64,000 nucleotides of DNA, taken from positions 3,250,062-3,314,061 of the forward strand of contig NC_056051.1 of assembly GCF_004379255.2 (NCBI RefSeq). The letters are read 5' to 3'. This stretch comes from Salvia splendens. Taxonomy: Eukaryota; Streptophyta; Magnoliopsida; Lamiales; Lamiaceae. The notes beneath the pieces were generated by a model, which made no database searches, had not been told where the DNA came from, and saw only the letters and a program-made list of their open reading frames with translations. Shown piece after piece: positions 22,765 to 34,920 of this stretch; positions within the stretch are counted from its first letter, which is position 1; each line of letters opens with the position of its first letter. The translations under genes and the position numbers were made by a program.

Positions 22765-22944
22765 CTCCTTGTCCCACAAAATAGAGACATTAGGAACAAC
22801 GCGAATTTTAATTGGAAATTAGTGAAATAAAACAGAAAAATACCCACCTTATTAATTAATACTGTAATATGTGGTGAAAATATTTTCGAAATTAGAGCGT
22901 GGACTAATTTTGTTGGACTGATTATTTTCTGGAGACGGAGAGAG
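22765..22944. mobile_element. Stowaway-like MITE, degenerate
   Basis: The left end CTCCTTGTCCCACAAAAT and right end GGAGACGGAGAGAG are flanked by TA. The TIRs have several mismatches. Confidence 0.55.
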
Positions 22945-23357
22945 TATTTCATTAATGTTATATGTATATAAATAGGTAAAGAATAAGATATAATGTAGTA
23001 TATCATTGTTTTCTTCTACGTTGATCGTCAACCATATAAAGTGGTCATAGTACTTGAATGTAAAAGACGTTTGTGAATCCAACTCCAATATAGAACACAA
23101 AATAAGCTCTAAAATAGAAATGAAATGCAAATAGGATAAAATAGAATATTTAAAAAGAATAGGAAGAGCAAGACTTTTCCGTGTGAATTATGGAGAAGGC
23201 CAAATCGATCGTTGGCAGTCACTAACAAACAATTGCCATAAAACTATTGCTAGTCAATTCATTAAAAAAAATACAGACAGCCAATCAACAAGTTAAAGAG
23301 TTTAAAAATAGAATTAACCGGGATTAATATGGGATTTGAAAATGGTAAAACCGAAGC

Positions 23358-23365
23358 TATAAAAA
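23358..23365 (+). promoter_or_regulatory. TATA box of the extensin gene
   Basis: TATAAAAA lies 58 bp upstream of the chosen ATG. An upstream ATG at 23329 precedes this box, so it would lie outside the transcript. This favours the start at 23416. Confidence 0.75.
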
Positions 23366-23415
23366 GAGGTGGGAGTGGAGAAGTATTAACAACATCAATC
23401 CCCCAAAACCCAACG

Positions 23416-24648
23416 ATGGGAAGAAGAGCAAAAATGGCTTCTTCTCTCACCGTCACCGCCGCCTTGGTGGTGGCAGTGCTTTCCATCTGCCTGCCGGCGA
23501 TAGCCAATGCCGATAACTACCACTACACTTCTCCTCCTCCTCCCTACCACTACTCTTCCCCACCGCCCCCAGTGCACTCCCCACCTCCTCCGTACCACTA
23601 CTCGTCTCCACCTCCACCAGTCCACTCTCCACCACCTCCATACCACTACTCATCTCCACCTCCACCACCACATGTGTACAAATACAAATCCCCACCACCA
23701 CCAAAGCACCCGTATGTTTACAAGTCCCCTCCTCCACCACCACCAGTGTACAAATACAAATCACCCCCACCGCCAACACCAGTGTACAAGTACAAGTCTC
23801 CACCGCCACCAAAGCACCCATACGTGTACAAGTCTCCTCCTCCACCAACTCCAGTCTACAAGTACAAGTCACCACCACCACCAAAACACCCATACGTCTA
23901 CAAGTCACCACCCCCACCACCTAAGCACCCATACGTCTACAAGTCCCCGCCACCACCACCCAAGCACCACTACGTCTACAAGTCTCCCCCTCCCCCAACC
24001 CCAGTGTACAAGTACAAATCTCCTCCACCACCACCCAAGCACCACTACATCTACAAGTCTCCTCCTCCTCCAACTCCAGTCTACAAGTACAAATCTCCAC
24101 CACCACCGCCTAAGCACCACTACGTCTACAAGTCTCCTCCTCCCCCAACCCCAGTCTACAAGTACAAATCACCACCACCACCGCCCAAGCACCACTACAT
24201 CTACAAGTCTCCTCCTCCTCCAACCCCAGTCTACAAGTACAAATCACCACCACCACCCAAGCACCACTACATCTACAAGTCTCCCCCTCCTCCAACTCCA
24301 GTCTACAAGTACAAATCTCCACCACCACCGCCCAAGCACCACTACGTCTACAAGTCTCCCCCTCCTCCAACTCCAGTCTACAAGTACAAATCACCACCAC
24401 CACCACCCAAGCACCACTACGTCTACAAGTCTCCTCCTCCCCCAACCCCAGTCTACAAATACAAGTCTCCCCCACCACCGCCTAAGCACCACTACGTGTA
24501 CAAGTCTCCTCCTCCCCCAACCCCGGTCTACAAGTACAAATCTCCACCACCACCACCCACTCCAGTCTACAAATACAAGTCTCCACCTCCCCCACCGGTG
24601 CACAAGCCATACTACTACTCTTCCCCACCTCCCCCTCACCACTACTGA
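23416..24648 (+). CDS. Extensin (hydroxyproline-rich cell-wall glycoprotein), 410 aa
   Basis: A secreted structural protein of the primary cell wall. Its prolines become hydroxylated and arabinosylated, and its Tyr residues cross-link. The N-terminus [10 protein letters not shown] is followed by a hydrophobic signal peptide with cleavage likely after AIANA (about residue 32). The rest is almost entirely repeats: [10 protein letters not shown] and [10 protein letters not shown] at the start, then many copies of [20 protein letters not shown] with HYVYK, and a tail ending [10 protein letters not shown]3-5 units are glycosylation modules, and VYK/YVYK supplies the cross-linking tyrosines. The start at 23416 is chosen because the TATA box is at 23358; 23434 (MASS) is an alternative in the same frame. 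The coding region has no intron, but an intron is likely in the 3' UTR. Long His/Thr-rich and Cys-rich frames overlapping it are shadows of the Pro codons. Confidence 0.95.
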   Translation: MGRRAKMASSLTVTAALVVAVLSICLPAIANADNYHYTSPPPPYHYSSPPPPVHSPPPPYHYSSPPPPVHSPPPPYHYSSPPPPPHVYKYKSPPPPKHPYVYKSPPPPPPVYKYKSPPPPTPVYKYKSPPPPKHPYVYKSPPPPTPVYKYKSPPPPKHPYVYKSPPPPPKHPYVYKSPPPPPKHHYVYKSPPPPTPVYKYKSPPPPPKHHYIYKSPPPPTPVYKYKSPPPPPKHHYVYKSPPPPTPVYKYKSPPPPPKHHYIYKSPPPPTPVYKYKSPPPPKHHYIYKSPPPPTPVYKYKSPPPPPKHHYVYKSPPPPTPVYKYKSPPPPPKHHYVYKSPPPPTPVYKYKSPPPPPKHHYVYKSPPPPTPVYKYKSPPPPPTPVYKYKSPPPPPVHKPYYYSSPPPPHHY

Positions 24649-24664
24649 TCAACGAATTTTCCAC

Positions 24665-24754
24665 GTAAGCTTTTACATATCATCTTATTTAATCTCAAAT
24701 TATTATGTTAGGAATTGGAGTATTTAACTTACATAAATGTGTTTATGGATGCAG
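24665..24754 (+). other. Probable 3'-UTR intron of the extensin gene
   Basis: GTAAGC starts 16 bp after the stop codon, and a TTATGGATGCAG acceptor ends at 24754, giving a 90-bp intron. Introns at this position are known in tobacco-type extensin genes. Confidence 0.65.
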
Positions 24755-24989
24755 TAAATGAGAATGTCTGAAATAAGAAAAAAGTGGCTGTGGGCTGAAA
24801 GAGAAGGATCCATGCAAGGAGAGAGGGAAAATGAAGATTATATTATTACAATAAGCCAAATCCAGACGCTCTTCTCATAATTTGTTTAGTGTGTTTTGTT
24901 TAATATTCTGTTTACTTTTCCCATCTTTCTGTAATTTCACATATTCTATATTATATTCTCCTCGCACAATGCAAAGCTTTGTTCAATCC

Positions 24990-24996
24990 AATAAAA
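24990..24996 (+). terminator. Polyadenylation signal of the extensin gene
   Basis: AATAAAA lies about 340 bp after the stop codon, preceded by TG/T-rich sequence (24886-24915) resembling a plant far-upstream element. Confidence 0.5.
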
Positions 24997-24998
24997 GA

Positions 24999-25527
24999 TG
25001 TTCCTTTTCTACCTTTTCAATTCTCTCTCTCTCTCTTGTAGTATCAGATGAAAATTATACTAATAATTTAGTGGAAAATCAAAATATATAAGTTATATTT
25101 AAGCACAAACCATGGATATATGAATTAAAATTATGATGAAAATATTTGAGAATAGAATATATAATTTGTTAAATAGTAGTAATATTTGAATGATTATATT
25201 TTAATCTGACCCTACTAAAATTATTGAGCTTACTGCCATCTGAAGGATAATTTCAGATTTATCGTGCAAAATGATTGTAAAGTTATTTCACAATATTCTA
25301 TAAAGCTCGATATAATGCCAGCTTTTTCATCTCATTTCAGCACTTTACAGCTTATCTAGAGATAAAATTTTTCAAAGTTATGACTAATAATAGTCAAGAT
25401 AAAAATTGCAATTGCAATTTGATTTATTAAATAAATAAATTGAGTTTCAGTTTTATATTTACAGATTATTTTGAAATTTACAAACTTATTTTTTAATTGA
25501 ATTATTTTATCTTTTTATCTAAAATAA
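24999..25527. other. Intergenic, AT-rich
   Basis: Downstream flank of the extensin gene. It includes a short CT tract near 25022-25038. No gene seen. Confidence 0.5.
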
Positions 25528-25529
25528 TA

Positions 25530-25783
25530 CTCCCTCCGTCCCCCAAATATTATCCCACTTTGACCCGGCACCGGTTTTAAGAAATGTAATGAAAAATGAA
25601 TTGAAAAAGTTAGTGGAACGTGAGTCCTACTTTTATATATTAGTTTTATAATAAAATGTGAGTAAGAATGAGTTAGTGGAATATAAGATCCACTGCCAAA
25701 AATAATAAAAAGTGAAATGAGACAAATTTTGTGAAACAGACGGAAATGAAAAAATGGGACAAACTTTCAGGGACGGAGGGAGT
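25530..25783. mobile_element. Stowaway-like MITE
   Basis: CTCCCTCCGTCCC at the left and its exact inverse at the right. TA precedes the left end and TG follows the right end, so the TSD has one change. Confidence 0.8.
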
Positions 25784-26341
25784 GTTATTTGTTAAAATTT
25801 CCAATTGATTATAATATAAAATATACGTTGTGTCTCAGTATGTTTTAAAAATAAATGAACTGAATACCTCTGTAAAAAAATTTAGAATATCAGGTTTATT
25901 AATTTTAGATAGAAATAAGCCTTAATATTTCGGAGCCTGGGTGGTGAAGCCGGCTTGATAATATGGCTTCATGGCTCATTAATAACAAATTATCCACGTG
26001 ACAATTATTCTTTTCACACTATGTCCACGTGCTTCATCTATTTTTGTCCTTTTCCGGTTTTTCCATCAATTATCCACCGTTCGATCACTGGTGGGCCCGC
26101 TGCAGAAATACGTGGATATATTTTAAGAGTAGTGATTTAGAGACATAAGGTCATCCACAACGCTGTTCCTATACCGTTTCTATACCGTTCCTTAAACCAC
26201 TATTTGAGGGCCTCACTGTACTTTTTTACTCAATTCCTTAACTATGGAACGGAACCTGCAACCCTCCGTTCCTTAACCGTTCCTTAACCGTTCCTTAAAT
26301 TACTATTAATTCAATTTCATTTTTTTTATTTCCAACCCAAT

Positions 26342-27217
26342 TCAATTTAAATAAACACACTTTAATAAAAAACAAACACACTTTATTAAAAAACACACAA
26401 GCTCGCCGTGTGCTTCGTGCGCCTCACCGGTGTCACCAGACGAGTAGTTGCCGCTCGCCGTGTGCTTCGTGCACTTTGAGGTTGAGCCCGAGCTCGAGCG
26501 GACACCGCCGGCCCACCTTTCCTCGTCCTTGACGAGCTGCCAAATATCAACATATTTGAACTGTAGACCGGTGTCCTTGTAGAAGACGCGCAAAGCCGCC
26601 CTCAGAATGTCGGCGCCCGAAGCTCCGCTTTGGTAGTTCGCAGCTTCGGCCGAGTAGATGCCGCAAAATTTTTTGACCTGTGCGTCGACTCGGCCAAAGT
26701 GAGCACAGAGCATTGTATATTTGCGCTTCCGGGCCCCTTTCGGCTTAGTCTGGTGGTAGACATCACGGACCTTTTCCCAGAAGCACTTGGCGGCTTGTTG
26801 GTTCCCGACGATGGGATCGTACGAGACGGTGAGCCAGGCGGTGTACACCGCCTTAGTTTCTTCGTTGTTGTACGGATGCCGGCCCAGATCCTCCAGTTCC
26901 TCCTCCTCCTCCTCCTCGGGTGCCTCAGACGCAGCCCTAGAGCTTCCACCGTCTCGGCTTCCTCCCTGGGTGGGTTCAACGGGGATATCCTCCCGAATCT
27001 GGGACAAACCCTGAGAAAGCCGCGAGCCGGGTGGTCGAGCGTAGGCATCCACATCGAAAGTGGGTGGTTGGTACCCACCCGGCGTCGCCGACCCCTGGGT
27101 GCCCGGCGTCGACGACCCAGAACCACCAAGTGTGTTGTACATAGTCTCCCAATCGCCGAACGCGTTGAGACCCTACCCACCGGAGCCGCCACCGCCGTAA
27201 TTCCCGTCGCCGGACAT
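26342..27217 (-). pseudogene. Harbinger ORF1 (SANT/NAM-associated type), damaged
   Basis: The expected start (27217, MSGDGNYGGGG) meets an in-frame TAG at 27175-27173. The frame then stays open from Met 27142 to 26342 (266 aa). The central region YNNEETKAVYTAWLTVSYDP and FWEKVRDVYHQTKPKG is the SANT-like DNA-binding segment of PIF/Harbinger ORF1 proteins, preceded by a low-complexity Gly/Ser/Pro region and a Glu run. The usual C-terminal leucine-rich tail, seen in the 18.1-kb copy, is missing: after GDTGEAHEAHGEL the frame runs into terminal element sequence. A shortened protein from the inner Met is possible. Confidence 0.72.
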
Positions 27218-27371
27218 TTTGTGAAGGAGATTGAAATAGAAAATTGGAGAGGAATTGATGTTGGTTTAGGAAGAGTAAATGTGTAGTTGTGTGTGAAATG
27301 TAATAAATTAGGTGTATTTATAGAATAAGAAAATAAAAATAAAAATAAAAAAATTAAAAAAAAGTTAAAAA

Positions 27372-27389
27372 AACGGTAATATTACCGTT
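27372..27389. promoter_or_regulatory. 18-bp palindrome, second copy
   Basis: AACGGTAATATTACCGTT is identical to 16875-16892 and lies about 50 bp upstream of the minus-strand TATA box. Confidence 0.7.
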
Positions 27390-27452
27390 AAATTTTTTTT
27401 TTAAACATCAATTTTTTTTAAAAAAATTAATTATTGCGTCATCGCTGACGTG

Positions 27453-27478
27453 TCCCACTCGCGGGCCGGCGAGTGGGA
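27453..27478. repeat. Subterminal hairpin of the 26.1-kb element
   Basis: TCCCACTCGC and its inverse, 6-nt GGGCCG loop. Confidence 0.85.
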
Positions 27479-27676
27479 AGCACGCACGAAGCGGGGAGCG
27501 CCACGTCGCCCCAGCGCGGGGCGGCACAAGCCGTGCCGCGTTCCGTGCCGTCGGCACCCGGAACGGAATGGGAACGGAATGGGAGCGGAATGGTGCGCCG
27601 CAACGCGTTCCGCGGCGAAACCGTTCCGGCGGAACGGCACGCGGAACGCCGGCGGCACGTGTTGCGGGTGCCCTAA

Positions 27677-28500
27677 TGTCTCTATGACATAATGCCCCTA
27701 TGTCACTTTGCCATAACCTTAATTTAAATATGTACTAATATACCCTTATTTTAGATAAAAGGAAAATTAGTAGTTATGTATAATTGATTATTAGGGAAGG
27801 GAAGTCAAATCTAATCAAATTAACTATCTACAACTAATTAATACATAGTAGTATCAATTAAGATTCACGTTTATTAGCAAAATTTTAACAAAATTTCAAC
27901 TATTTTCACTACTTAGTTTCTTATTGATATCCAACAAAATAATATTTATATTCAATTATTTTATTATTAAATAATTCTTAAAATTCTAAATAAAAAAACT
28001 AAATTTAATTTTATAAAAATTAGAAGTAAATTATAATTATACTAGTCACTGTCATCTAATTATTTTATTATCAAATATTTATAAAATTTGCAAGTTATAA
28101 AAAATACTTCATGTCTAATATAAAATAAATTAAAATGATACTCCATTAAATAGTAACATTTAAATTTTAAGTCATATAAACGATTACATAAACTCTATGA
28201 TTTTATTCACCATTTTCGGATGGTAAGATGTAAACTTTTGAAACTAATGCATTTGTCAAATTAATTCACTAGTATTGTAAAGATATGAACATTTCAAATC
28301 AATGCTCTAATTTTGCAATTGTCTATATTTTCTGATTCTAAGCGCTAGCCAATAAATTGGTAAGATACTCCATATCATAAATTGACTTTCTACAAAATTT
28401 GCATTATATAAAAACATTTGAATTCAATCATCTAATAGTCATATAGGAATACTTAATTTCTTAATATTATCCTCCAATGAAATAAAAATATTCATTCGCA
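27677..28500. other. Intergenic, AT-rich
   Basis: No supported gene. Confidence 0.5.
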
Positions 28501-28509
28501 TCCAATTAT

Positions 28510-29740
28510 TTTATTATTAAATAATCATTAAAGTTCTAGAATGTAAAAAGTATATACGTACAGAAATATATTTAATTTTTAATTAGTATTAAATAATTAC
28601 TAAAATTCTTAATCATAAAAATGATTGCATGCATATACATACTTAATTTCTTAGTGTCATCGTTCAACGAAATAGTAATTGTCACTCACATCAACTTTTT
28701 TTTCTTCTATAACAATGTTTAAATTTCTAAATTGTAAAATAGTACTTCAGTAGTATACATATGTTATATACTTAATTTATACTTGCACCATCTAATGAAA
28801 GGATAAAGTCATTTGCATCAAATTATTTTATTAGTATTTAATAATTACTAAAACTCTGAATCATAAAAATGATTGCATGCATATACATACTTAATTTCTT
28901 AGTGTCATCGTTCAACGAAATAGTAATTGTCACTCATATCAACTTTCTTTTTTCTTCTATAACAATGTTTAAATTTCTAAATTGTAAAATAGTACTCCAG
29001 TAGTATACATATGTTACTTAATTTCTACTTGTACCATCTAATGAAAGGATAAAGTCATTTGAGTCAAATTAATTTATTAGTATTAAATAATTACTAAAAT
29101 TCTTAATCATAAAAATGATTGCATGCATATACATACTTAATTTCTTAGTGTCATCGTTCAACGAAATAGTAATAGTCACTCACATCAATTTTTTTTTCTT
29201 CTATAATAATGTTTAAAATTCTAAATTGTAAAATAGTACTCCAGTAGTATACATATGTTATATACTTAATTTCTACTTGTACCATCTAATGAAAGGATAA
29301 AGTCATTTGCGTCAAATTATTTTATTAGTATTAAATAATTACTAAAACTCTGAATCATAAAAATGATTGCATGCATATACATACTTAATTTCTTAGTGTC
29401 ATCGTTCAACGAAATAGTAATAGTCACTCACATCAACTTTTTTTTTCTTCTATAATAATGTTTAAAATTCTAAATTGTAAAATAGTATTCCAGTAGTATA
29501 CATATGTTATATACTTAATTTCTACTTGTACCATCTAATGAAAGGATAAAGTCATTTGCGTCAAATTATTTTATTAGTATTAAATAATTACTAAAATTCT
29601 GAATCATAAAAATGATTGCATGCATATACACACTTAATTTCTTAGTGTCATAGTTCAACGAAATAGTAATAGTCACTCACAACAACTTTTTTTTTCTATA
29701 GCAATGTTTAAATTTCTAAATTGTAAAATTCTAAAACACA
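28510..29740. repeat. ~247-bp tandem repeat, about five copies
   Basis: The marker word ATGATTGCATGCATAT starts at 28621, 28869, 29115, 29363 and 29612 (periods 248, 246, 248, 249). Each unit also contains CGTTCAACGAAATAGTAAT (with variants), GTAGTATACATATG and CATCTAATGAAAGGATAAAG. The copies are AT-rich, noncoding and highly similar, with small indels in T runs. The first and last copies are partial. Confidence 0.88.
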
Positions 29741-31560
29741 TTATTTTGACACCATGTAACAATTTAATTCTAGTATACAAATTTAAATTGTTGTTCCCTA
29801 ACATTTTGTCCATTAATAAAATAAAGCATAAATAAATTTCGAATCTTTATTTGATGCATTAAGAACTCAAGCAATTAAATTGATTTATTAATTTTATAAA
29901 TAGCTAAAAATGGATAAACTTTTACTTATACATTCATTAATTTATTTTTCCAGCAAATTAAAAAAAATCAACTACTTATAAAAATTACTCCCTTAGACAA
30001 ATAATCTTCGAACTTATAGGAATGTATTTGAATATTAATCCATATCTTCCATATACATTTCCCATAATGAAGCAGTCTTATTGATATCATACGTAATTAA
30101 TACCCCTTATTCAAAATTTCCATTTTCTAGATGTAAGGGGTAAAAAAGTACCTTTATAAAATTCAAATTTTATTAAAAGTAGAATATAATGTAATATTAC
30201 TATTTAACCCTCATTATGTCTTAGACATTATGTCTCCAAAACATTTTTCATATTTTAATTACTGACACAAATATAGTCCCCACTTATCATGTCGTAAATA
30301 TTGTACTACTACTAAAACTGTGAATTAAAAAAATAAAAAAATCTTCTAATTCGATAGATCTATCATATATGGAATTAGACGCAACGATTAATTTCGTTAT
30401 ATTTTTTATTTAGGAAAGAACACTTTCTGTTCTTTAAATATGAACAAACATCTCTATTTTAAATGTCTCTTAAAATAATGAAATTTTATGTTAAGAAATA
30501 TTTTTCTACTATCTAACAAAGAGACATTTATTTTTTACTATGAATCACATTTTCGTTTCTATCTCTAATTTTATTAATTATGGATTAAAACTCGTGCCGT
30601 TTTAAAAATTTAGATTTTAAGGGACTAATTAAAGAAGTACTTCCATTATTGCATAAATAGAGTATCATTTAAATAGAGTATAATATATGGACGATACCAT
30701 TACATGAATTTTAATATATTATTGGTAAAATAAAAAAAATGGAGATAATTAATATTGAAAAAAAGATGAACAGTAGAAAGAAAGCGATAGAATTTTGGTA
30801 GATGGACAAAAAAGAGACTACTTTAATTAAAGAAATGAGTAATGTTTATTTAAACCAATTTTCCATTTTTTTTATGTGTTAAATTCGGCTCTTTTCATTT
30901 CTCGTGTTCATATTTTCTGCAATAAGGTAAGGAATTGAATTCTTGTACGTATGTAAGTTGATTATGATTAATTAACTCTGATTTCTAGAATTGGATATTA
31001 AAAACAAATAAAAAGCTCCCTTTTCTTCACATCCATGGGACCAATTGAATATAGTACATCCATTCTAATTTCCAATTATCATATAAAAATTCAAAATTAG
31101 AAGAGAATCTACCATAAATAGTGGCAATACAAATACTTGAAAATCAAAGAACGTAAAAGTAATATAAAATCTTCCAATGATAAATATAGTTTAAACTGTC
31201 TTAATATCTATCGCTTAACAAATTACTACTATTAGCTTGAAAAATGGATTAACAACTAAAGATCGTGAGTCAGCTAAGACTATTAATCTCAATTTTGGAA
31301 TAAAGAAGAATATGCCCCCAAAATGCCACAATAATGAAATGCTATCAATTGGATAAGTAAAAACAAAATGAAATAATAAAATAAATGAGGGATTGATAAA
31401 GGGAAAATGGTGGGAAATTATTGACTGGAAATTAAGTGATGAGACAAATTAAATAGCATAAATTTATGATTAAAGACATGATGTGATATGGTGGGGACGG
31501 AATGCGGAAGCCAGAAAATAAAAAAAATATATTGGAATTAAAGGAACATCCGAGACATAA
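29741..31560. other. Intergenic, AT-rich
   Basis: No supported gene, RNA or element end. Confidence 0.5.
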
Positions 31561-31610
31561 AATTGCATATCTTAGTATTATTAGAATTTCAAAATCTTAT
31601 CATTTTGATA

Positions 31611-31817
31611 CGTTCCATAGTAATAGTCATTTCCCCTTTTATTAAAAGTCAACATATTTATACTCATTTACTTTACTCTCTCTTACTTTATTCTCTCTTC
31701 GTCTATTTATCTTTTCCATTTCTTACTTTATTTTTCTTTTACTTAACTCTTTTAACACAAATTTTCTTAATCTCCGTGCCGAAAATTGATGTTTCCACTA
31801 CTATGGAACAGAGAGAG
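31611..31817. mobile_element. Degenerate Stowaway-like MITE
   Basis: CGTTCCATAGTAATAG is inversely related to CTACTATGGAACAGAGAGAG at the right end. The left CTCCCT tip is eroded. Confidence 0.42.
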
Positions 31818-31860
31818 TACTTAACATTACATACTTATTCATTGAAAACATAAAATATCA

Positions 31861-31861
31861 A

Positions 31862-31905
<44 letters not shown>
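31861..31905. repeat. (ATT)n microsatellite, about 15 copies
   Basis: An uninterrupted ATT run. Confidence 0.9.
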
Positions 31906-31906
<1 letters not shown>

Positions 31907-31977
31907 CTCAAATATGATTAAATTTAGTATACTAGCTTTATTTTTACAACACACGTAGTATTTATTGCTAAATGTCA

Positions 31978-32093
31978 CGATTTCATATAATAACATTTAT
32001 AAATGTTAAAATAAAAATTATGTTACTGTTGAAAACGATTTCATATAATAACATTTATAAATGTTAAAATAAAAATTATGTTACTGTTGAAAT
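31978..32093. repeat. 58-bp perfect tandem duplication
   Basis: CGATTTCATATAATAACAT starts at 31978 and again at 32036. The two units appear identical. Confidence 0.9.
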
Positions 32094-32498
32094 ATATTTT
32101 GTGGCGGATAATTCTTACCACACAGTTGTGACCGACAAAAACATTCAGAAAATTCAACGTGGGGTGTATGATTGTATCTAGATGAGTAAAGAATTAAAGT
32201 GACATATGAGAAAATGAAAAAGTTAGACCACTGTGAAATAATAAAGCATTCAATTGCATGTCAGAAAATAAGGGTACGTGATTAGACTGCCAAAATTGCA
32301 AATTGCATTAATCTAATGCAAATAGGTATACATAGTTGACTGCATAGTCACTGGCTAATTAATTAAAAAAAAAGTAATCATCCTTTTTAATACTCCTATA
32401 CTATGATACTATTATATTTCTACTCATATCATAGTTCACACTCCTATATTTTACTTTCTCAGAATAATATTTTTAAATAGTTTATATAAATTATACTA

Positions 32499-32720
32499 CT
32501 CCCTTTATCCTACAAAATTTATCTCATTTTATCATTTTCGTATGTCCCATAAAGTTTATCCCACTTGAAATCTTACCCAAAATAGACATTAAATATATTC
32601 TTCAATCTCTCCAATGTGAGACCTTTATTCCATTACACATCTCCATTCAGTACAAAGTCAAACAATTTCTTAAAACGCGCATCGAGTCAAACTGAGACAA
32701 ACTTTGTGAGATGGAGAGAG
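32499..32720. mobile_element. Stowaway-like MITE, degenerate
   Basis: The left end CTCCCTTTATCCTACAAA and right end TTTGTGAGATGGAGAGAG are flanked by TA. Confidence 0.6.
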
Positions 32721-33090
32721 TAGTACTCCTATTATATTTTAGAGATAATAGTCATTTAAATCACGAAGTTTTCAAATTCTGGTACGTCCCTTAAACTTTG
32801 AAATTGGAACATTAAATCATATAGTTTCAATTTTTTTGAATTGTCTCATCCATGCACAAATTGAAATCTTTTTGTGATATTAAAAATGACAACATATCAA
32901 TAAAATAAGAAGAGAAATGAGAAAATAAAGGAATATAAAAGAAAAAATACACTTAATTTAATGAAACACGTCATCTTGATTATCGTAAAAGATGATATTT
33001 TGTGCATGATTGTGAAAATTGAAAAAAAAAATAAAACTTTGTAAGACTAGTTTTTGATTAGATATAAATGACTGTTAACTTTATATTTTA

Positions 33091-33238
33091 ACGAGTACAA
33101 TTCACCACCACCAAAGAAGCATTAACGAGTACAAATCACCACCACATCACCTCCACCTCCGCAGAAACGAAACCATATGTTTACGAATCTTCACCACCAT
33201 CACCAGCAGTTAACATATACAACTCACCTCATTACTAG
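33091..33238 (+). pseudogene. Decayed extensin C-terminal fragment
   Basis: Broken frames still spell extensin modules. EYNSPPPKKH is followed by TAA. YKSPPH appears in a shifted frame. Then PYVYESSPPSPAVNIYNSPH runs to Tyr and a stop at 33236-33238. The YVYE, SPP and terminal SPHY pattern matches the tail of the intact gene at 23.4-24.6 kb. At least one stop and one or two frameshifts separate the pieces. No upstream signal peptide is visible. Confidence 0.72.
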
Positions 33239-33658
33239 TTAGAGGAAAAAGGTAATATTCCTACTAGTACTAACTATATGATACTACGAGTCATCATCTA
33301 TCCTTACTATATATGCCTAATTAAATAGTAGTAATAATTTGAGGGAGGCGTGAACATGTTGCATGCAGAAATGAAAAGATCATAAACAAGGCCTCCTAAA
33401 AAGATTGTGAGAGGGATTAACTGAATTTGGACTTTACATATGTTGTATACTACTGCTAATTACTAATATTGCATGGGAACATATGCATGTCTTTTTTGCG
33501 AGTTTATTTTTGTTATTGTAATGTTCTTCAACATCAATATTCTCTCAAAAAAATTCTACCATCATTTTTCTAGCTACTCAATGTATCTTATTATATACTC
33601 CATGTATCCCAAAAAAGTTAGAGTTCCTTCTTTTTTCATTCGTTTTGAAAAAATTATA

Positions 33659-33856
33659 CTCCCTCCATCCTATAGAAGATGACCACTTCCTTGGGCTGCA
33701 CGGGATTTTATACGACTTTATTTTGTGTGTTAAGTGGAAAGAGTAAAGTAGGAGGAGAATAAAGTAGAGATTTTTTTTTTCATTTTTAGTAATGAGTCAT
33801 CTTAGTTGAGACAATCCAAAAAAGAAAATAAGTCATTTTCAATACATTGAAGAGAG
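33659..33856. mobile_element. Degenerate Stowaway-like MITE
   Basis: CTCCCTCCATCCTATAGAAG at the left, with an eroded GAGAG end flanked by TA at the right. Confidence 0.48.
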
Positions 33857-34145
33857 TAATAAATAGTTAAAATAGTTAAATAGTAAAGTAAAAATGAGAA
33901 TATTTTGATTTCTCAACATCAGCCGTTCTGTAGATTGAAATAATGGAGTGTAAGACTTTTCAACCATGATTTATAGTATTTTGCAATATATTTTGCTAGA
34001 AAATATATTGCAAAATAGTAGGATTAATTACCTATAAATTTTACTGATGTTATTTTCCCTCCATCACAATAATACATGTAATTTAATTTATACTCCTATT
34101 AAACAAGTTTTTTTAGGTGGCGAAGGATACCTTCACATTGAACTA

Positions 34146-34391
34146 CCCTCCGTCCCACAATAATTGTCACTCTTTTCCATTTCGGTCCGTCCCACAATTA
34201 TTATCACACTTCATTTTTATCATAAATGGTAAGTAGGTCTCACATTCCATTAAACTCACATTTTATTATAAAACTAATATAATATAAAAAAATGGGACTC
34301 GCATTCTACTAACTTTTCCAACCAACTTTTCTTTATATTTCTTAATACTCGTACCCACAATCAGAGTGACAATTACTGTGGACGGAAGGAA
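34146..34391. mobile_element. Stowaway-like MITE
   Basis: CCCTCCGTCCCACAATAATT at the left pairs with AATTACTGTGGACGGAAGG at the right. Flanked by TA. Confidence 0.72.
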
Positions 34392-34553
34392 TATTTAGTC
34401 AATTCTCGAAAGCAGGGAGAAATTTTATCACACAATAAAAAAAACAAGAAATATTTAGCTATCAATAAATTCTTATCCACTCGTACACCGTTAAGGACCA
34501 CCTAGATGGTAGAATTTTCAAAATTCAAAGTAATAAATTCGACTGATAATATA

Positions 34554-34832
34554 CCTCCTCCGTCCCCAAATAATATGAACTATTTCCTTTTTCGTCCGTC
34601 TCTAAAGAATATAAATTTTATAATTTTTAAAATTCAAACAACATACTACCCCTACACATCATTTTATTTACAACTTATATCATTACCTAACACTTATGCC
34701 ATTATAATAATGTGGACCTCACTCTCCACTAACATTATTTTCACTATCCTTTCTCCCTCTCTTATTTTCCCTCTTATTTATTAAAACTCGTATTGAACCC
34801 AAAGTTCATATACTCTTTGGGGATGGAGGGAG
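34554..34832. mobile_element. Stowaway-like MITE
   Basis: CTCCTCCGTCCCCAAATAAT at the left and TTTGGGGATGGAGGGAG at the right, flanked by TA. Confidence 0.75.
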
Positions 34833-34920
34833 TATTTATTTTCTTGGATCAGTTCTGTATCATAGTATGTTACGTATCAAGCTGGTTACTTGCAAGCTAT
34901 TCGGAATACAAGTACTATAT

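Larger units (their letters stand above)
26149..27673 (-). mobile_element. PIF/Harbinger-type element carrying ORF1 only (1525 bp, TSD TAA)
   Basis: The left end GGTCATCCACAACGC and the right end (inverted GGGCACCCGCAACACG) are flanked by TAA (26146-26148, 27674-27676). It shares the subterminal hairpin (27453-27478), the palindrome (27372-27389) and a TATA box (minus strand, TATAAATA from 27322) with the transposase-type element at 16.6 kb. Its gene, however, is the accessory ORF1, not the transposase. Confidence 0.85.

Noticed and set aside
23507..24727. A 406-aa His/Thr/Ser-rich frame and several Trp/Cys-rich minus-strand frames
   Set aside because: Shadows of the highly repetitive Pro codons of the extensin, which has signal peptide, TATA box and family structure in its own frame.
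32744..33077. Possible further MITE with ATAGTCATTTAAATC and inverted ACAGTCATTTATATC ends
   Set aside because: The inverted ends match only partly and I could not find a convincing target duplication.
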